Assembly (NCBI GenBank): GCA_024349725.1
Contig: AP026064.1
Location: 394,592 to 458,591, forward strand
Length of the DNA: 64,000 bases
Origin: Arsenophonus endosymbiont of Ceratovacuna japonica
GTDB lineage: Bacteria > Pseudomonadota > Gammaproteobacteria > Enterobacterales > Enterobacteriaceae
Reading direction: 5' to 3'
How positions within the stretch are numbered: position 1 is the stretch's first letter; each line of letters begins with the position of its first letter. The notes under the pieces were generated by a model. That model was given only the letters and a program-made list of their open reading frames with translations, made no database searches and was not told the DNA's origin. This document shows positions 45,799 to 56,420 of this stretch, one piece after another. Position numbers and translations under genes: made by a program.

Positions 45799-45893
45799 TA
45801 GTTTATTTAGTTAGTAATAAAATAAATATGAATAAATAAAAAAAATTTTTAATATTATTAATAGTATTAAAAATAAATTTTAAGTAGATAATA

Positions 45894-46745
45894 ATGAGAC
45901 AGTATTTAAATTTATGTAAAAAAATTATTAATAAAGGTCAATGGATAAAAAATAAACGTACAGGTGTACGATGTTTAACATTTATTAATTATGATTTTGA
46001 ATATGATGTCGCTAATAATAAATTTCCTTTAATTACAACACGTAAAAGTTTTTATAAATCAGCAATAGCTGAATTATTAGGTTATTTAAGAGGTTATTCT
46101 AGTGCTGCACAATTTAGAGAAATTGGTTGTAATACATGGAATAGTAATGCTAATAAAAATAAAGATTGGATTAATAATCCACATCGTAAAGGTAAAGATG
46201 ATATGGGGCGTGTTTATGGTGTACAAGGTCGTTCATGGAGACAATATAATGGTACACATTTAGATCAGTTAAAAAAAGTTATTAATAATCTTTCAAATAG
46301 AATAGATGATAGAGCAGAAATAATTACTTTTTATAATCCAGGTGAATTTGATTTAGGTTGTTTACGTCCTTGTATGCATACTCACACTTTTTCTTTATTA
46401 AATAATATATTATATTTAACTTCTTATCAACGTAGTTGTGATGTTCCTTTAGGTTTAAATTTTAATCAAATTCAATGTTTTGTTTTGTTAGCACTTGTTG
46501 CACAAATTACTAATTTAAAACCTGGTAAAGTTTATCATAAAATTGTAAATGCTCATATTTATGAAAATCAACTTGAAATTATGAGGGATATTCAACTAAA
46601 AAGAATTCCATATTCCTTGCCTAAATTATATATTAATCCTAATATTAAAATATTAAAAGATATTGAAACTTGGGTAAGTAATAATGATTTTACAGTTATT
46701 GATTATCAATATCATGATGCAATTAAATATCCATTTACAGTATAA
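45894..46745 (+). CDS. thyA: Thymidylate synthase, long ~283-residue form
   Basis: ThyA makes dTMP from dUMP with methylene-tetrahydrofolate. The product has 283 residues, not 264 as in E. coli. The catalytic cysteine is Cys160 in [14 protein letters not shown], where E. coli has ALAPCHAFFQFYV. The dUMP-binding [13 protein letters not shown], then [12 protein letters not shown], are present. From memory this form resembles the ThyA of Vibrio and Haemophilus more than that of E. coli. It sits in the ancestral lgt-thyA position, so replacement in place or an older lineage difference are both possible. Intact; the last gene of this block. Confidence 0.95.
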   Translation: MRQYLNLCKKIINKGQWIKNKRTGVRCLTFINYDFEYDVANNKFPLITTRKSFYKSAIAELLGYLRGYSSAAQFREIGCNTWNSNANKNKDWINNPHRKGKDDMGRVYGVQGRSWRQYNGTHLDQLKKVINNLSNRIDDRAEIITFYNPGEFDLGCLRPCMHTHTFSLLNNILYLTSYQRSCDVPLGLNFNQIQCFVLLALVAQITNLKPGKVYHKIVNAHIYENQLEIMRDIQLKRIPYSLPKLYINPNIKILKDIETWVSNNDFTVIDYQYHDAIKYPFTV

Positions 46746-47761
46746 AATTTATTAATAATAAATATTTCTGTTAATAATAAATTAATATAATTTTAATAAT
46801 TATAATATTTATACTTAGTTTTGATATAACGTTTATAATAATATTTATATAATAAATAATTGCATTCTATAAATATAATTTCTAATTTATATATAAGTTA
46901 AAATGATTTTAATTTTTATATATTTTAATTCATTATGTAATGATATTATGAATTATATGTTTATAAAATTATAATGTTTTATGAGTAATAATAATTTTTA
47001 TATAATATTGAAGACAATATTATTAATTTAATTATTATTAATTAAAGTTTATATTTATAAATATTATTATTATAATAATAAAAAATATTTATTTTTAATT
47101 AAATTTAGTTAAAAAATAATATTATGATAAAAATAATTTATTTAGTAAAAATATTATTTTATAAATTAATATTATAATTTTATTTTATATATTATATTAA
47201 ATTTAATAATTAATAAAATTTAGTTATTTACTATATAATTAAGTAATTTATATTTTGTAATATTTAGATTAATAATAATTAATTAGTATTATTTTATATA
47301 GTAGTTATAAAATTTTTATATTCATTAATATAGTAAATAAATTTATTTTCAATTATCTATATAATAGATAAAATATATTTAATTTTTTATATAATATTTT
47401 ATAAAAAATTTTTTAAGTATAAATAATGTATTAAAATTTTTTAAAATATCTTAATAAATTATAAAATATTAATAATTTATACTATTTTAAACTAATTATA
47501 TTTATTATTAATTTTACTTATTTGTTAATAAAAATAAAATTTAATTTAATATATAATTATAAAATATTATATTTAAAAATAAATTATTAATAAATAAAAT
47601 TATTTTATTATAAAATATTATATATAAAATAATTATTATTTTATATATAATTTAAATAAAAATATTTTTAATTGTTTTAAGTATGATATTATAATTAATA
47701 TTATTAAAATTTATAATTTAATGTTTATATTTATATTTATATTTATATAATTTTATTTATG
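46746..47761. other. AT-rich spacer between convergent thyA and der
   Basis: About 1 kb between two gene ends. No gene fragment, RNA or clear T-tract terminator seen. Confidence 0.7.
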
Positions 47762-49189
47762 TTAATATATTTTTTTATTAATGTATGGATTATAACCTTC
47801 TTTAAATTGAATGCATATTTTAGTACCTATAATTTGTAATTTATATTGAAAATAATTAATTAAGTAACGTTGATAAGAATTTGGTAAATTAGTTACTTTA
47901 TTACCATGAATAACTATAATAATCGGATGATAACCACCTAAGTGAGCATATTTCATTTTAACTCTATTTCCACATATTAAAGGTGGTTGATGTTCTGTTT
48001 CTGCCATTTTCATAATATTAGTTAGTAATGTTGTTTTTATTTTTCTTATTGATGATTTATAAGTTTCATTAATAGATTCAAAAAGATTATTAATTCCATT
48101 ACCATGTAATGCAGAAATAAAATGAATTTTAATAAAATTAATAAAATTTAATCGTAAATATAATATATTTTTTAACAATTGACGATTTTTTTTTGATACA
48201 TCATCCCATTTATTAATTACAATGATTAAAGACCTTCCTGAATTCAAAATAAAACTCAATAATGATAAATCTTGATCAGAAATTCCTTGTTTAGCATCAA
48301 CAATAATTAAAACAACATCAGATTCTTTAATTGATTGTAATGTTTTTATTATTGAAAATTTTTCTATATCTTTAATTATTTTACTTCGTTTACGAATTCC
48401 TGCAGTATCAATTAATATATATTTATATCCATTTCGTTTCATTGGAATATAAATGCTATCACTGGTAGTCCCTGGTAAATTATAAACAACTACACGTTCT
48501 TCACCTAAAATACAATTAATTAATGTTGATTTACCTACATTTGGCCGACCAACAATAGCTAACTTAATTGGCATTAAATCTATATTTGAAGTTTTTTTTT
48601 CATTTTTTTTAATTATTATTTTATTTTTATTAGTAAGATAATAATATTTATTAACCTTTTCTTTAGATAATTCTATATTGTTTTCAGTTATTTTTTGTAT
48701 AGCGTTAAAATTAATTACTTTTTGAATTAATTTATTAATACCAAAACCACAAGAAGCAGAAATAGGATAAACATCACCTATACCAAGATTATAAAAATCA
48801 TATAATATATTATTAAAATCTAAATTATCTGTTTTATTTGCTAATAAGTAAGTATGTTTTTTATGAATACGTAAATGTTTAGCAATTTTATAATCTGCAG
48901 GCATTAATCCAGAATGCATATCTACTATAAAAAAAATAATATCAGCTTCTTCAATTGCTATTAAGGATTGAGAAATTGTATGAATTTCTATTCCTCTTTC
49001 TTTACTGTTAATGCCTCCAGTATCAATAATAATAAATTCTTGCCCATTAAACTCTGCCTTACCATATTTTCTATCACGTGTTAGACTAGGAAAATCAGCA
49101 ACTAAAGCATCTTTAGTTTTAGTTAATCGATTAAATAAAGTTGATTTACCTACATTTGGTCGCCCTATTAATGCAATAACAGATATCAT
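47762..49189 (-). CDS. der: Ribosome assembly GTPase Der (EngA)
   Basis: Der is an essential GTPase with two G domains acting in 50S assembly. The product has 475 residues (490 in E. coli). G1 of the first domain is GRPNVGKST at 9-17, with DTGG and NKTD following. The second is GRPNVGKST at 214-222, with DTAG and NKWD. The C-terminal KH-like domain contains HPPLICGN-type [19 protein letters not shown]. The linker between G domains (about 165-205) is Lys/Asn-rich. It closes the ispG-hisS-yfgM-bamB-der order on the minus strand. Intact. Confidence 0.97.
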   Translation of the reverse strand: MISVIALIGRPNVGKSTLFNRLTKTKDALVADFPSLTRDRKYGKAEFNGQEFIIIDTGGINSKERGIEIHTISQSLIAIEEADIIFFIVDMHSGLMPADYKIAKHLRIHKKHTYLLANKTDNLDFNNILYDFYNLGIGDVYPISASCGFGINKLIQKVINFNAIQKITENNIELSKEKVNKYYYLTNKNKIIIKKNEKKTSNIDLMPIKLAIVGRPNVGKSTLINCILGEERVVVYNLPGTTSDSIYIPMKRNGYKYILIDTAGIRKRSKIIKDIEKFSIIKTLQSIKESDVVLIIVDAKQGISDQDLSLLSFILNSGRSLIIVINKWDDVSKKNRQLLKNILYLRLNFINFIKIHFISALHGNGINNLFESINETYKSSIRKIKTTLLTNIMKMAETEHQPPLICGNRVKMKYAHLGGYHPIIIVIHGNKVTNLPNSYQRYLINYFQYKLQIIGTKICIQFKEGYNPYINKKIY

Positions 49190-49315
49190 TTTAAGATTCC
49201 CTATGAAATTAGAATCTTTATTTTATATTTTATATTTAAAATATTAAATATAAAATTACTATGTAAATTTATAGATATTTAATATTTTATTTTTAAAAAT
49301 AAAATATTAAAAAAA

Positions 49316-50500
49316 TTAATGTTTAATTAGATATACAATACCATTATTTGCTTGAATAAGTAATTTATCTTTAGCAATAACTGGCTTACTATGAAATCCA
49401 GAACTGTCAATTTTATTTTGTGCGATAAATTTACCATTATTACTATCTAACCAATAAAGATAACCATTACTGTCACCAATTATTAAATAACCATTATATA
49501 TAATTGGTGCAGTTAAGTTGTGGTATAATAAAGAATCTTGAGTCCATAAAGTAATACCATCATTCTTACGAATAGCTAATACTCTATCATTTTTGTCAAC
49601 TAAATAAAGAATATTATTAACAACAATAATATCATTTACTGAACCTAAATTGCGTTTCCAAATAATTTCACTAGAATACATATCTATTGCTACTAAATTA
49701 CCATTATAAGCAACAGCAAAAATAATTCCTAAATTAGTATCAATAACTGGCATTATATCAACATCATATAAACGATTAATTTCATTTATACCACATATTT
49801 GAGAAATATATCGTCGCCAAATAATTTGTCTTTGTGAAAGTATTATTGCATTGATACTACCATTATCACTACCAATTATTGCTATTCCATGAGTAATAGA
49901 TGGTGTTGAATTTCCTCTTATTGATAATATTCTAGGAATAGTAGATAAATGAATACTCCATTTATTATGTCCAGTATATTCATCTAATGCTTGTAAAATA
50001 TCATCACTAGTATGAATTAATACTAAGCCATTACTTACTACTGGTTTTGAAAGAACTTCTGCAGTAACATCAGTTTTCCATATTATTGAACCATCAACTT
50101 TATTTAAAGCAATAACTTTACCAGTTTCTGTTCCTATATAAATTTTATTTTTTGAAATTGTTAATCCACTAGCAAGTAGTGATGATAAATTAGGTGTAAA
50201 AAAATCAATATATTTTGATAAATCAATGGACCAAAATATTTTACCACAAGTAATATCCATTGCTTGTATAACTCCTTTGCGATTTGCTGCATATACAATA
50301 AAATTATCATAAACTGGTGAAAGTTGAGAATAATATTTTTTATTACTATCTCCTACTGATTGATGCCAAATAATAGAAGGGATAAATTGATTATTAATTA
50401 TAGGTAATGGAGACATATTAATCAAATAACTTCTAGTTGAACATCCGATTAATAAAGTTATTGAAAATAAACTAATTAAATATAATTTAATTGATTTCAT
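49316..50500 (-). CDS. bamB: Outer membrane assembly lipoprotein BamB
   Basis: BamB is the beta-propeller lipoprotein of the BAM complex that inserts outer-membrane proteins. The product has 394 residues (392 in E. coli). The signal peptide ends in lipobox LLIGC (Cys20). About eight PQQ-like blades repeat, for example GKVIALNKVDGSIIWKTDV and GNLVAIDMYSSEIIWKRNLG. It follows yfgM by 13 bases. Intact. With lgt present it implies a functioning outer membrane with some porins. Confidence 0.95.
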   Translation of the reverse strand: MKSIKLYLISLFSITLLIGCSTRSYLINMSPLPIINNQFIPSIIWHQSVGDSNKKYYSQLSPVYDNFIVYAANRKGVIQAMDITCGKIFWSIDLSKYIDFFTPNLSSLLASGLTISKNKIYIGTETGKVIALNKVDGSIIWKTDVTAEVLSKPVVSNGLVLIHTSDDILQALDEYTGHNKWSIHLSTIPRILSIRGNSTPSITHGIAIIGSDNGSINAIILSQRQIIWRRYISQICGINEINRLYDVDIMPVIDTNLGIIFAVAYNGNLVAIDMYSSEIIWKRNLGSVNDIIVVNNILYLVDKNDRVLAIRKNDGITLWTQDSLLYHNLTAPIIYNGYLIIGDSNGYLYWLDSNNGKFIAQNKIDSSGFHSKPVIAKDKLLIQANNGIVYLIKH

Positions 50501-50513
50501 GTTAATATCTCTT

Positions 50514-51095
50514 TTAACGTAATAAATTATTAATTTTTATTTTTAATATTGTCCTTATTGTTTCAGTTCTGCTTAATTTAATCCCTTTATAATAAGCAGA
50601 TTTTGCTTCATTAATATTATTATTTTTTAATAAAATATCACCACGAATATTTTGAATAATTGCATTCCATCCTTTATTTTTTATTTTATTTAAAGTAATC
50701 ATAGCTTGATCTGTTTTATTTAATTCTAATTGAATGCGCGATAATCTAATATTTATTAAATCTTTTAAATCATTTAATTTAGTAACTGTTAATGCTTTTA
50801 TTAATATCTTTTCTGCCCAAATAATATCTTTTTTTTCTACTGCAATTTTGGCTAATGAAATATAAGTTAAAACACTGTAAATATTGTTTTCTTTATCAGC
50901 AAATTCTTCACAAGTTATTAAAGTTTGTTTTGAATTTGTTTGTAATTTAGAATAAATGCATTCAAATTTTTTAGCACTTTCTTCTAAATTATTTGTTTTA
51001 TATAATTTCCAGTAACTACAAATAATAACTATAAAAAATATTATAATTAATCCAGTTATTATTATTTTAATATTTTTAATAAAAATACATTTCAT
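50514..51095 (-). CDS. yfgM: YfgM, membrane TPR protein of the SecYEG/PpiD region
   Basis: YfgM is a single-pass inner-membrane protein with periplasmic TPR repeats; in E. coli it binds SecYEG and PpiD. The product has 193 residues (206 in E. coli). A membrane helix lies at about 9-29 (IKIIITGLIIIFFIVIIC), followed by TPR-like helices such as SYWKLYKTNNLEE and RGDILLKNNNINEAKSAYYK. Sequence is much drifted, so identity rests partly on its place between hisS and bamB. A short C-terminal truncation relative to E. coli is seen. Probably functional. Confidence 0.85.
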   Translation of the reverse strand: MKCIFIKNIKIIITGLIIIFFIVIICSYWKLYKTNNLEESAKKFECIYSKLQTNSKQTLITCEEFADKENNIYSVLTYISLAKIAVEKKDIIWAEKILIKALTVTKLNDLKDLINIRLSRIQLELNKTDQAMITLNKIKNKGWNAIIQNIRGDILLKNNNINEAKSAYYKGIKLSRTETIRTILKIKINNLLR

Positions 51096-51146
51096 AATAT
51101 TTATTTATTTGTTTCCAGTATTATAGATATTTTTATATAGTTTACT

Positions 51147-52427
51147 TTAATTTAAAATATTCGTTAAATATATATAAATATTTTGTTGAAAAATTTTTTC
51201 TTGTTTACCTGTACGTAAATCTTTTATTATAATTTTACCAGTTTGAAATTCATTTTCACCTAAAATTAATGCAATTTTTGCTTGATATTTATTAGCTTTA
51301 AATAATTGTTTTTTAAAATTTCCTCCACCATAATGAATCATTAATTTTAAATTAGATATTTTGTCACGAATTTTTTCTGCTAAAATTAATATTGTTTCTT
51401 TATTAAATTTACCATAAGCAACTAAATAAACATCAACTGAACTACATTTAATAAAAAAATCTGGATTAGTTTTTTGTACTAACAACACTATACGTTCCAT
51501 TCCTATAGCAAAACCTATAGCTGAGATAGATTTTCCACCTAATTGTTCTACTAAATTATCATAACGCCCACCAGCGCATATAGTGTTCTGTGTACCTAAT
51601 GAACTTGTAATCCACTCAAATACAGTACTATTATAATAATCTAATCCACGAACTAAATGTTTATTAATTTGATATTGAATACCTACTGCATCAAGTAATT
51701 TACAAAGTTGAGTAAAGTGTTTTTTTGAGTTATCATCTATATAATCAGTGAGCAATGGCGCATAATGAAGTAGTTTTTGTATTTCAGGATTTTTAGAATC
51801 AAGTATACGTAATGGGTTAGTTAATAATCTACGTTTACAATCATCATCTAACTTATCTATATATTTTTTTAAAAAAGAAACAAATACTTGACGATATTTT
51901 TCTCGTGTCGATATTGAACCAATAGAATTTATTTCTAATGAAATATGTTGAGCAATCCCTAATTTATTCCATAATCTAGCTGTCATAATTATAAGTTCAG
52001 CATCAATATCTGGTCCATTTAACCCAAAAACTTCAGCCCCTAAATGATGAAATTGTCGATAACGTCCTTTTTGTGGACGTTCATAACGAAACATTGGACC
52101 TAAATACCAAAAACGTTGTGGTTGTTTATTATAAAATAAACCATGTTCTATACAAGCTCGTACACAACTAGCAGTATTTTCTGGACGCAATGTTAAACTA
52201 TTACCATCTCTATCATTAAAAGTATACATTTCTTTTTCAACTACATCAGTGATTTCCCCCATAGCACGAGAAAATAATGAAGTTTTTTCTACTATAGGAG
52301 TTCGTATTTCACTAAAAGCGTAATTAGTTAAAATTTGTTTTAATGTACTTTCAATTTTTTGCCATAATTGAGTATCTATAGGAAGATAATCATTCATACC
52401 GCGAATAGATTGAATATTTTTAACCAT
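51147..52427 (-). CDS. hisS: Histidyl-tRNA synthetase
   Basis: HisRS is a class II synthetase charging tRNA-His. The product has 426 residues (424 in E. coli). Motif 2 region [17 protein letters not shown] and [20 protein letters not shown], the histidine-A loop [13 protein letters not shown], and motif 3 [14 protein letters not shown] [14 protein letters not shown] are present. The C-terminal anticodon-binding domain follows. ATG at 52427 gives [16 protein letters not shown], as in the family. Between ispG and yfgM as in E. coli. Intact. Confidence 0.97.
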   Translation of the reverse strand: MVKNIQSIRGMNDYLPIDTQLWQKIESTLKQILTNYAFSEIRTPIVEKTSLFSRAMGEITDVVEKEMYTFNDRDGNSLTLRPENTASCVRACIEHGLFYNKQPQRFWYLGPMFRYERPQKGRYRQFHHLGAEVFGLNGPDIDAELIIMTARLWNKLGIAQHISLEINSIGSISTREKYRQVFVSFLKKYIDKLDDDCKRRLLTNPLRILDSKNPEIQKLLHYAPLLTDYIDDNSKKHFTQLCKLLDAVGIQYQINKHLVRGLDYYNSTVFEWITSSLGTQNTICAGGRYDNLVEQLGGKSISAIGFAIGMERIVLLVQKTNPDFFIKCSSVDVYLVAYGKFNKETILILAEKIRDKISNLKLMIHYGGGNFKKQLFKANKYQAKIALILGENEFQTGKIIIKDLRTGKQEKIFQQNIYIYLTNILN

Positions 52428-52524
52428 GTTATTTATTTATTTTAAATCCTATTATAATATATTTTATTAAAATTTAATAATAACAGAGTTTAATTTATAA
52501 AAAAAATATATTTAATATTTTATA

Positions 52525-53646
52525 TTATTTATTTAGTTGCTTTATCTTAATTTTTTTATTTTTATCTAAAATAAGAGCTTTTGCTCTAATTTTAGCTTCT
52601 AATTGATCTAACATATAAATATTATTTAAACGTTCTTTTTGACGAATTCCATCTTCATAAAATCCACTATTTATTTTTGCTCCTGTAACACCAATAGTAG
52701 ATGTTTGTGCTTCACCAGGGCCATTAACAATACAGCCAATAATTGAAACATCCATGTGAGTAATAATATCTTTTAATCGTTCTTCTAATGCATTAACAAT
52801 ACTTATAACATCGAATTCTTGACGTGAACAAGATGGGCAAGCAATAAAATTAATACCTCGAGAGCGAATATGTAGTGATTTTAAAATATCAAATCCAACT
52901 TTAACTTCTTCTATAGGATCAGCAGCTAATGAAACACGTAATGTATCACCAATTCCTTCGGATAATAAAATACCTAATCCAATAGCTGATTTTACTGAAC
53001 CCGATCTAGCTCCACCAGCTTCTGTAATTCCTAAATGTAAAGGTTGATCAATTTTATTAGCTAATAAACGATAAGCTGCTACAGTTAAAAAAACATCAGA
53101 AGATTTAACACTAATTTTAAATTGTTCAAAATTTAATTTTTCTAGTATATCTACATGACGCATAGTTGATTCAACTAATGCTAAAGGTGTAAGTTTTTTA
53201 TATTTTTTTTGAATATCTTTTTCTAAAGAACCACCATTGACACCAATTCTTATTGGAATATTTTTATCACGTACACAATCAACAACTTGACGAATACGTT
53301 CTTTATTTCCAATGTTTCCAGGATTAATACGTAAACAATCTACACCATATTCAGCAACTTTTAGTGCAATGCGATAATCAAAATGGATATCAGCAATAAT
53401 AGGAACTTTAACTTGTTGTTTAATTAATTTTAATGCATTTGCTGCATCTATTGTTGGTACAGAAACACGAACAATATCAACTCCTACTTTTTCTAAAGAT
53501 TTAATTTGATTAATTGTAGCAATAACATCAGTTGTACGCGTATTTGTCATTGATTGTACTGTAATAGGAGCGCCATCACCAATAGGAACATTTCCTACAT
53601 AAATTCGTGTTGATTTACGTCTTTTTATAGATAATTTATTATACAT
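52525..53646 (-). CDS. ispG: 4-hydroxy-3-methylbut-2-enyl diphosphate synthase IspG
   Basis: IspG carries out the seventh step of the MEP isoprenoid pathway with a [4Fe-4S] cluster. The product has 373 residues (372 in E. coli). Cluster ligands Cys270, Cys273, Cys305 and Glu312 are present at the E. coli positions, in [13 protein letters not shown] and [11 protein letters not shown]. The N-terminal TIM barrel holds [12 protein letters not shown]. The cluster depends on the Fe-S machinery, of which only iscS is in the window. It starts the minus-strand operon; rodZ and rlmN, upstream in E. coli, are gone. Intact. Confidence 0.97.
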   Translation of the reverse strand: MYNKLSIKRRKSTRIYVGNVPIGDGAPITVQSMTNTRTTDVIATINQIKSLEKVGVDIVRVSVPTIDAANALKLIKQQVKVPIIADIHFDYRIALKVAEYGVDCLRINPGNIGNKERIRQVVDCVRDKNIPIRIGVNGGSLEKDIQKKYKKLTPLALVESTMRHVDILEKLNFEQFKISVKSSDVFLTVAAYRLLANKIDQPLHLGITEAGGARSGSVKSAIGLGILLSEGIGDTLRVSLAADPIEEVKVGFDILKSLHIRSRGINFIACPSCSRQEFDVISIVNALEERLKDIITHMDVSIIGCIVNGPGEAQTSTIGVTGAKINSGFYEDGIRQKERLNNIYMLDQLEAKIRAKALILDKNKKIKIKQLNK

Positions 53647-55182
53647 TTTATTATCCTATAACATATAAGTTTAATAATTTGGAGTATCATTATAATTAAA
53701 AATATTTAATTAATAATTTATTATTATATTTTTATATATGGATATTAAATTAATGTATAATATAATTTAATATATTATTATATCATTATAAAATTATTTT
53801 TATTATTATAGTTTTTAAATTGATATTTTTATAAAATTAATTATAATATAATAAGTATATTTTATATTAATTAAAAATTAATAATATATTTTTATTTTAT
53901 TATATTTATCTTAATAATATTTATTTTACTATCTTAATATTTTAAATTACTAATTTTTCAAAAATTATATAATATTATTAATTGTAAGTAAAATTATTAA
54001 TTATATTTTCTATAAATAAAAATTATTTATTAATAATTTATTTTATTTATAATAATTAATGATAATAATAAACTAGTTAATTTTATTTAAAAAACATTTT
54101 ATATTATATATATTTTTAAATAAAAGTTTATATAAAAATAATTTTTTTTATTTTTTATAAAAATAAATATATTTTAATTATAATAAATATTTATTAATAT
54201 TAATATATATTTTATTTTCTAATGTAATTATTAATTTATATATTTAAAATGTATAAATATTAAAATAATAATTTTATATATTTATATTATTAATTATTAA
54301 TAATATAAATTATTAATATAAATTATACAATAATATATTATTTTATTCAATTTATAATTTAATAATTTATCAAATATAATATTTTATTAATATATTATAG
54401 AAAATTCAAATAAAATAAATTTACTATGCAATATATTTTCATAATATTTATTTATATAAAATTATATATTATTAATTATAATGTACTAAATATATCAAAT
54501 AAATAATTTATATATTATTTTATAATTAAATAGCTTTATTTATATTTTTTATTATATAATAATAATTAAATATATATATTAGTATATATAAAATTATAAT
54601 ATATAATAATAATTATTTAAATTTAAAATAATTATTATTTATTATTATAATTATTTATTATTTTAATATATAAAAATTAAAATAATATAAATATATAATT
54701 GCATGGTATAAAAAATATTTTAATATGAATTTTATTAAGAAAAATAATTATTTTTTTAGTACTAGTAATATAATAAAATATTCTATAATAATATTATATA
54801 TTATATTTTATATATTTTTATAAAAATTATTTTTATTTAGATTGTTATTTAAGTGATTATACTTTGAATAATAATTATAATTAAATTTAATTAATATTTA
54901 TGTTTCTCTTAAATAATTAATTATTGATTTTTATTTTCATAAAATTTATTAATATTTATAAAATATTATGTTAAAATAATTTATAAATTTAAATATTATA
55001 AATATAAATCTCTATAAAGTATAAATATTTATATTTATAATAGTTATTTATTAAATAAATAACTATTATAAAATTAATTTATATTAAATATATTTTATAA
55101 AAAATTATTTTTTAACTATATAATATTATAAATTATTTATATTATTAAAATATATTTAATACTATTGATATTATATTTATAT
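53647..55182. other. Gene-free AT-rich spacer downstream of iscS
   Basis: About 1.5 kb between the end of iscS and the start of ispG, both on the minus strand. In E. coli iscU, iscA, hscBA and fdx follow iscS; no fragment of them can be read. It contains the inverted repeat at 55034-55072. Confidence 0.7.
55034..55072. repeat. 18-bp perfect inverted repeat downstream of iscS
   Basis: TTTATAATAGTTATTTAT (55034-55051), TAA, ATAAATAACTATTATAAA (55055-55072). It lies 110 bases past the iscS stop, where a transcript-end hairpin could be. There is no T tract on the minus strand, so protection of the mRNA end is as likely as termination. Confidence 0.65.
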
Positions 55183-56346
55183 TTATTTTGTTATATAAAT
55201 ATTTTTTAATTTTTTTATTGCGTTATGTACTGATATAATAGTATAATCTATTTCTTCTGTTGTTGTAAATCTACCAAATGAAAAACGAATAGAACTATAT
55301 GCTAACTGATCATTTATACCCAATGCTTTTAATACATATGAAGGTTCTAGATTTGTTGATGTACATGCAGAACCTGATGAAATAGCTAAATCTTTAAGAG
55401 CTATTATTAATAATTCACTTTTTATACATTTAAAACTAACATTAAGAATATGAGGTGCACTATGAAATAAATCACCATTAATATAAATTTCTTCGATATT
55501 TTTAATACCATTATATAAACGTTGTTTTAAAGTATATAATTTTTTGGATTCTATTTCCATTTCTTTTTTAGCAATACGATAAGCTTCGCCCATTCCTACA
55601 ATTTGGTGTACTGGTAATGTTCCTGAACGCATTCCTCTTTCATGCCCACCACCATGTTGTTGTGCTTCAATTTGAACGTTAGGTTTACGCCTAATATAAA
55701 GTGCTCCTATTCCCATAGGTCCATATAATTTATGTGCTGAAAAAGACATTAAATCAATTTTTATTTTACTTAAATTAATAGGTAGTTTACCAACAGATTG
55801 AGTTGCATCAACATGAAAAATAATACCATTTTGACGACAAATATCACCAATAATATCAATATTTTGAATAACCCCAATTTCATTATTAACATGCATAATT
55901 GAAATTAAAATTGTATCATTACGTATAGATGATTTTAATTCATATAAATCAATAATACCATTAGTATTTGGTGAGATATAAGTTATTGAAAAATTTTCAC
56001 GCTCTAGTTGATAACAAGTATCTAAAACTGCTTTATGTTCAGTTTTACTAGTAATTATATGTTTACCTTTTTTTTTGTAAAAATTAGCAGCTCCTTTTAA
56101 TGCTAAATTAATTGATTCAGTTGAGCCAGAAGTAAAAATAATTTCACTAGAATCAGCATTTATTAATTCAGCAATTTGACTACGTGCAATATTAATTGCT
56201 TCTTCAGCTCGCCAACCAAAACTATGAGAGCGTGATGATGGATTACCAAAATTACCATCTATTGTCATGCATTGCATCATTTTTTTAACAACGCGAGTAT
56301 CAATCGGCGTAGTAGAGGAATAATCTAAATAAATTGGTAATTTCAT
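55183..56346 (-). CDS. iscS: Cysteine desulfurase IscS, lacking the C-terminal tail
   Basis: IscS takes sulfur from cysteine for Fe-S clusters and tRNA thiolation (with MnmA). The product has 387 residues against 404 in E. coli. PLP lysine Lys206 ([10 protein letters not shown]) and catalytic Cys328 ([17 protein letters not shown]) are at the E. coli positions. The N-terminus [14 protein letters not shown] is conserved. The end is cut after [11 protein letters not shown], losing about 17 residues; in E. coli this tail takes part in IscU binding. A one-base shift in the A run of AAAAAA near 55205 would open a further ~18 codons of weak similarity. No other isc gene is adjacent. The core is intact. 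Confidence 0.95.
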   Translation of the reverse strand: MKLPIYLDYSSTTPIDTRVVKKMMQCMTIDGNFGNPSSRSHSFGWRAEEAINIARSQIAELINADSSEIIFTSGSTESINLALKGAANFYKKKGKHIITSKTEHKAVLDTCYQLERENFSITYISPNTNGIIDLYELKSSIRNDTILISIMHVNNEIGVIQNIDIIGDICRQNGIIFHVDATQSVGKLPINLSKIKIDLMSFSAHKLYGPMGIGALYIRRKPNVQIEAQQHGGGHERGMRSGTLPVHQIVGMGEAYRIAKKEMEIESKKLYTLKQRLYNGIKNIEEIYINGDLFHSAPHILNVSFKCIKSELLIIALKDLAISSGSACTSTNLEPSYVLKALGINDQLAYSSIRFSFGRFTTTEEIDYTIISVHNAIKKLKNIYITK

Positions 56347-56378
56347 TAATTTACTAGACCTATAAGAATAAAATTATT

Positions 56379-56420
56379 AACTTTAATTACTTTATTTTAT
56401 AAAATAAAGTAATTAAAGTT
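56379..56420. repeat. 42-bp perfect palindrome upstream of iscS
   Basis: AACTTTAATTACTTTATTTTA (56379-56399) is immediately followed by its exact reverse complement (56400-56420). It lies 33 bases upstream of the iscS start on the minus strand, within the leader or promoter. A 21-bp perfect dyad without spacer containing C:G pairs exceeds the usual AT palindromes of this sequence. It could be an operator, an RNA stem or an old terminator. Confidence 0.75.
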
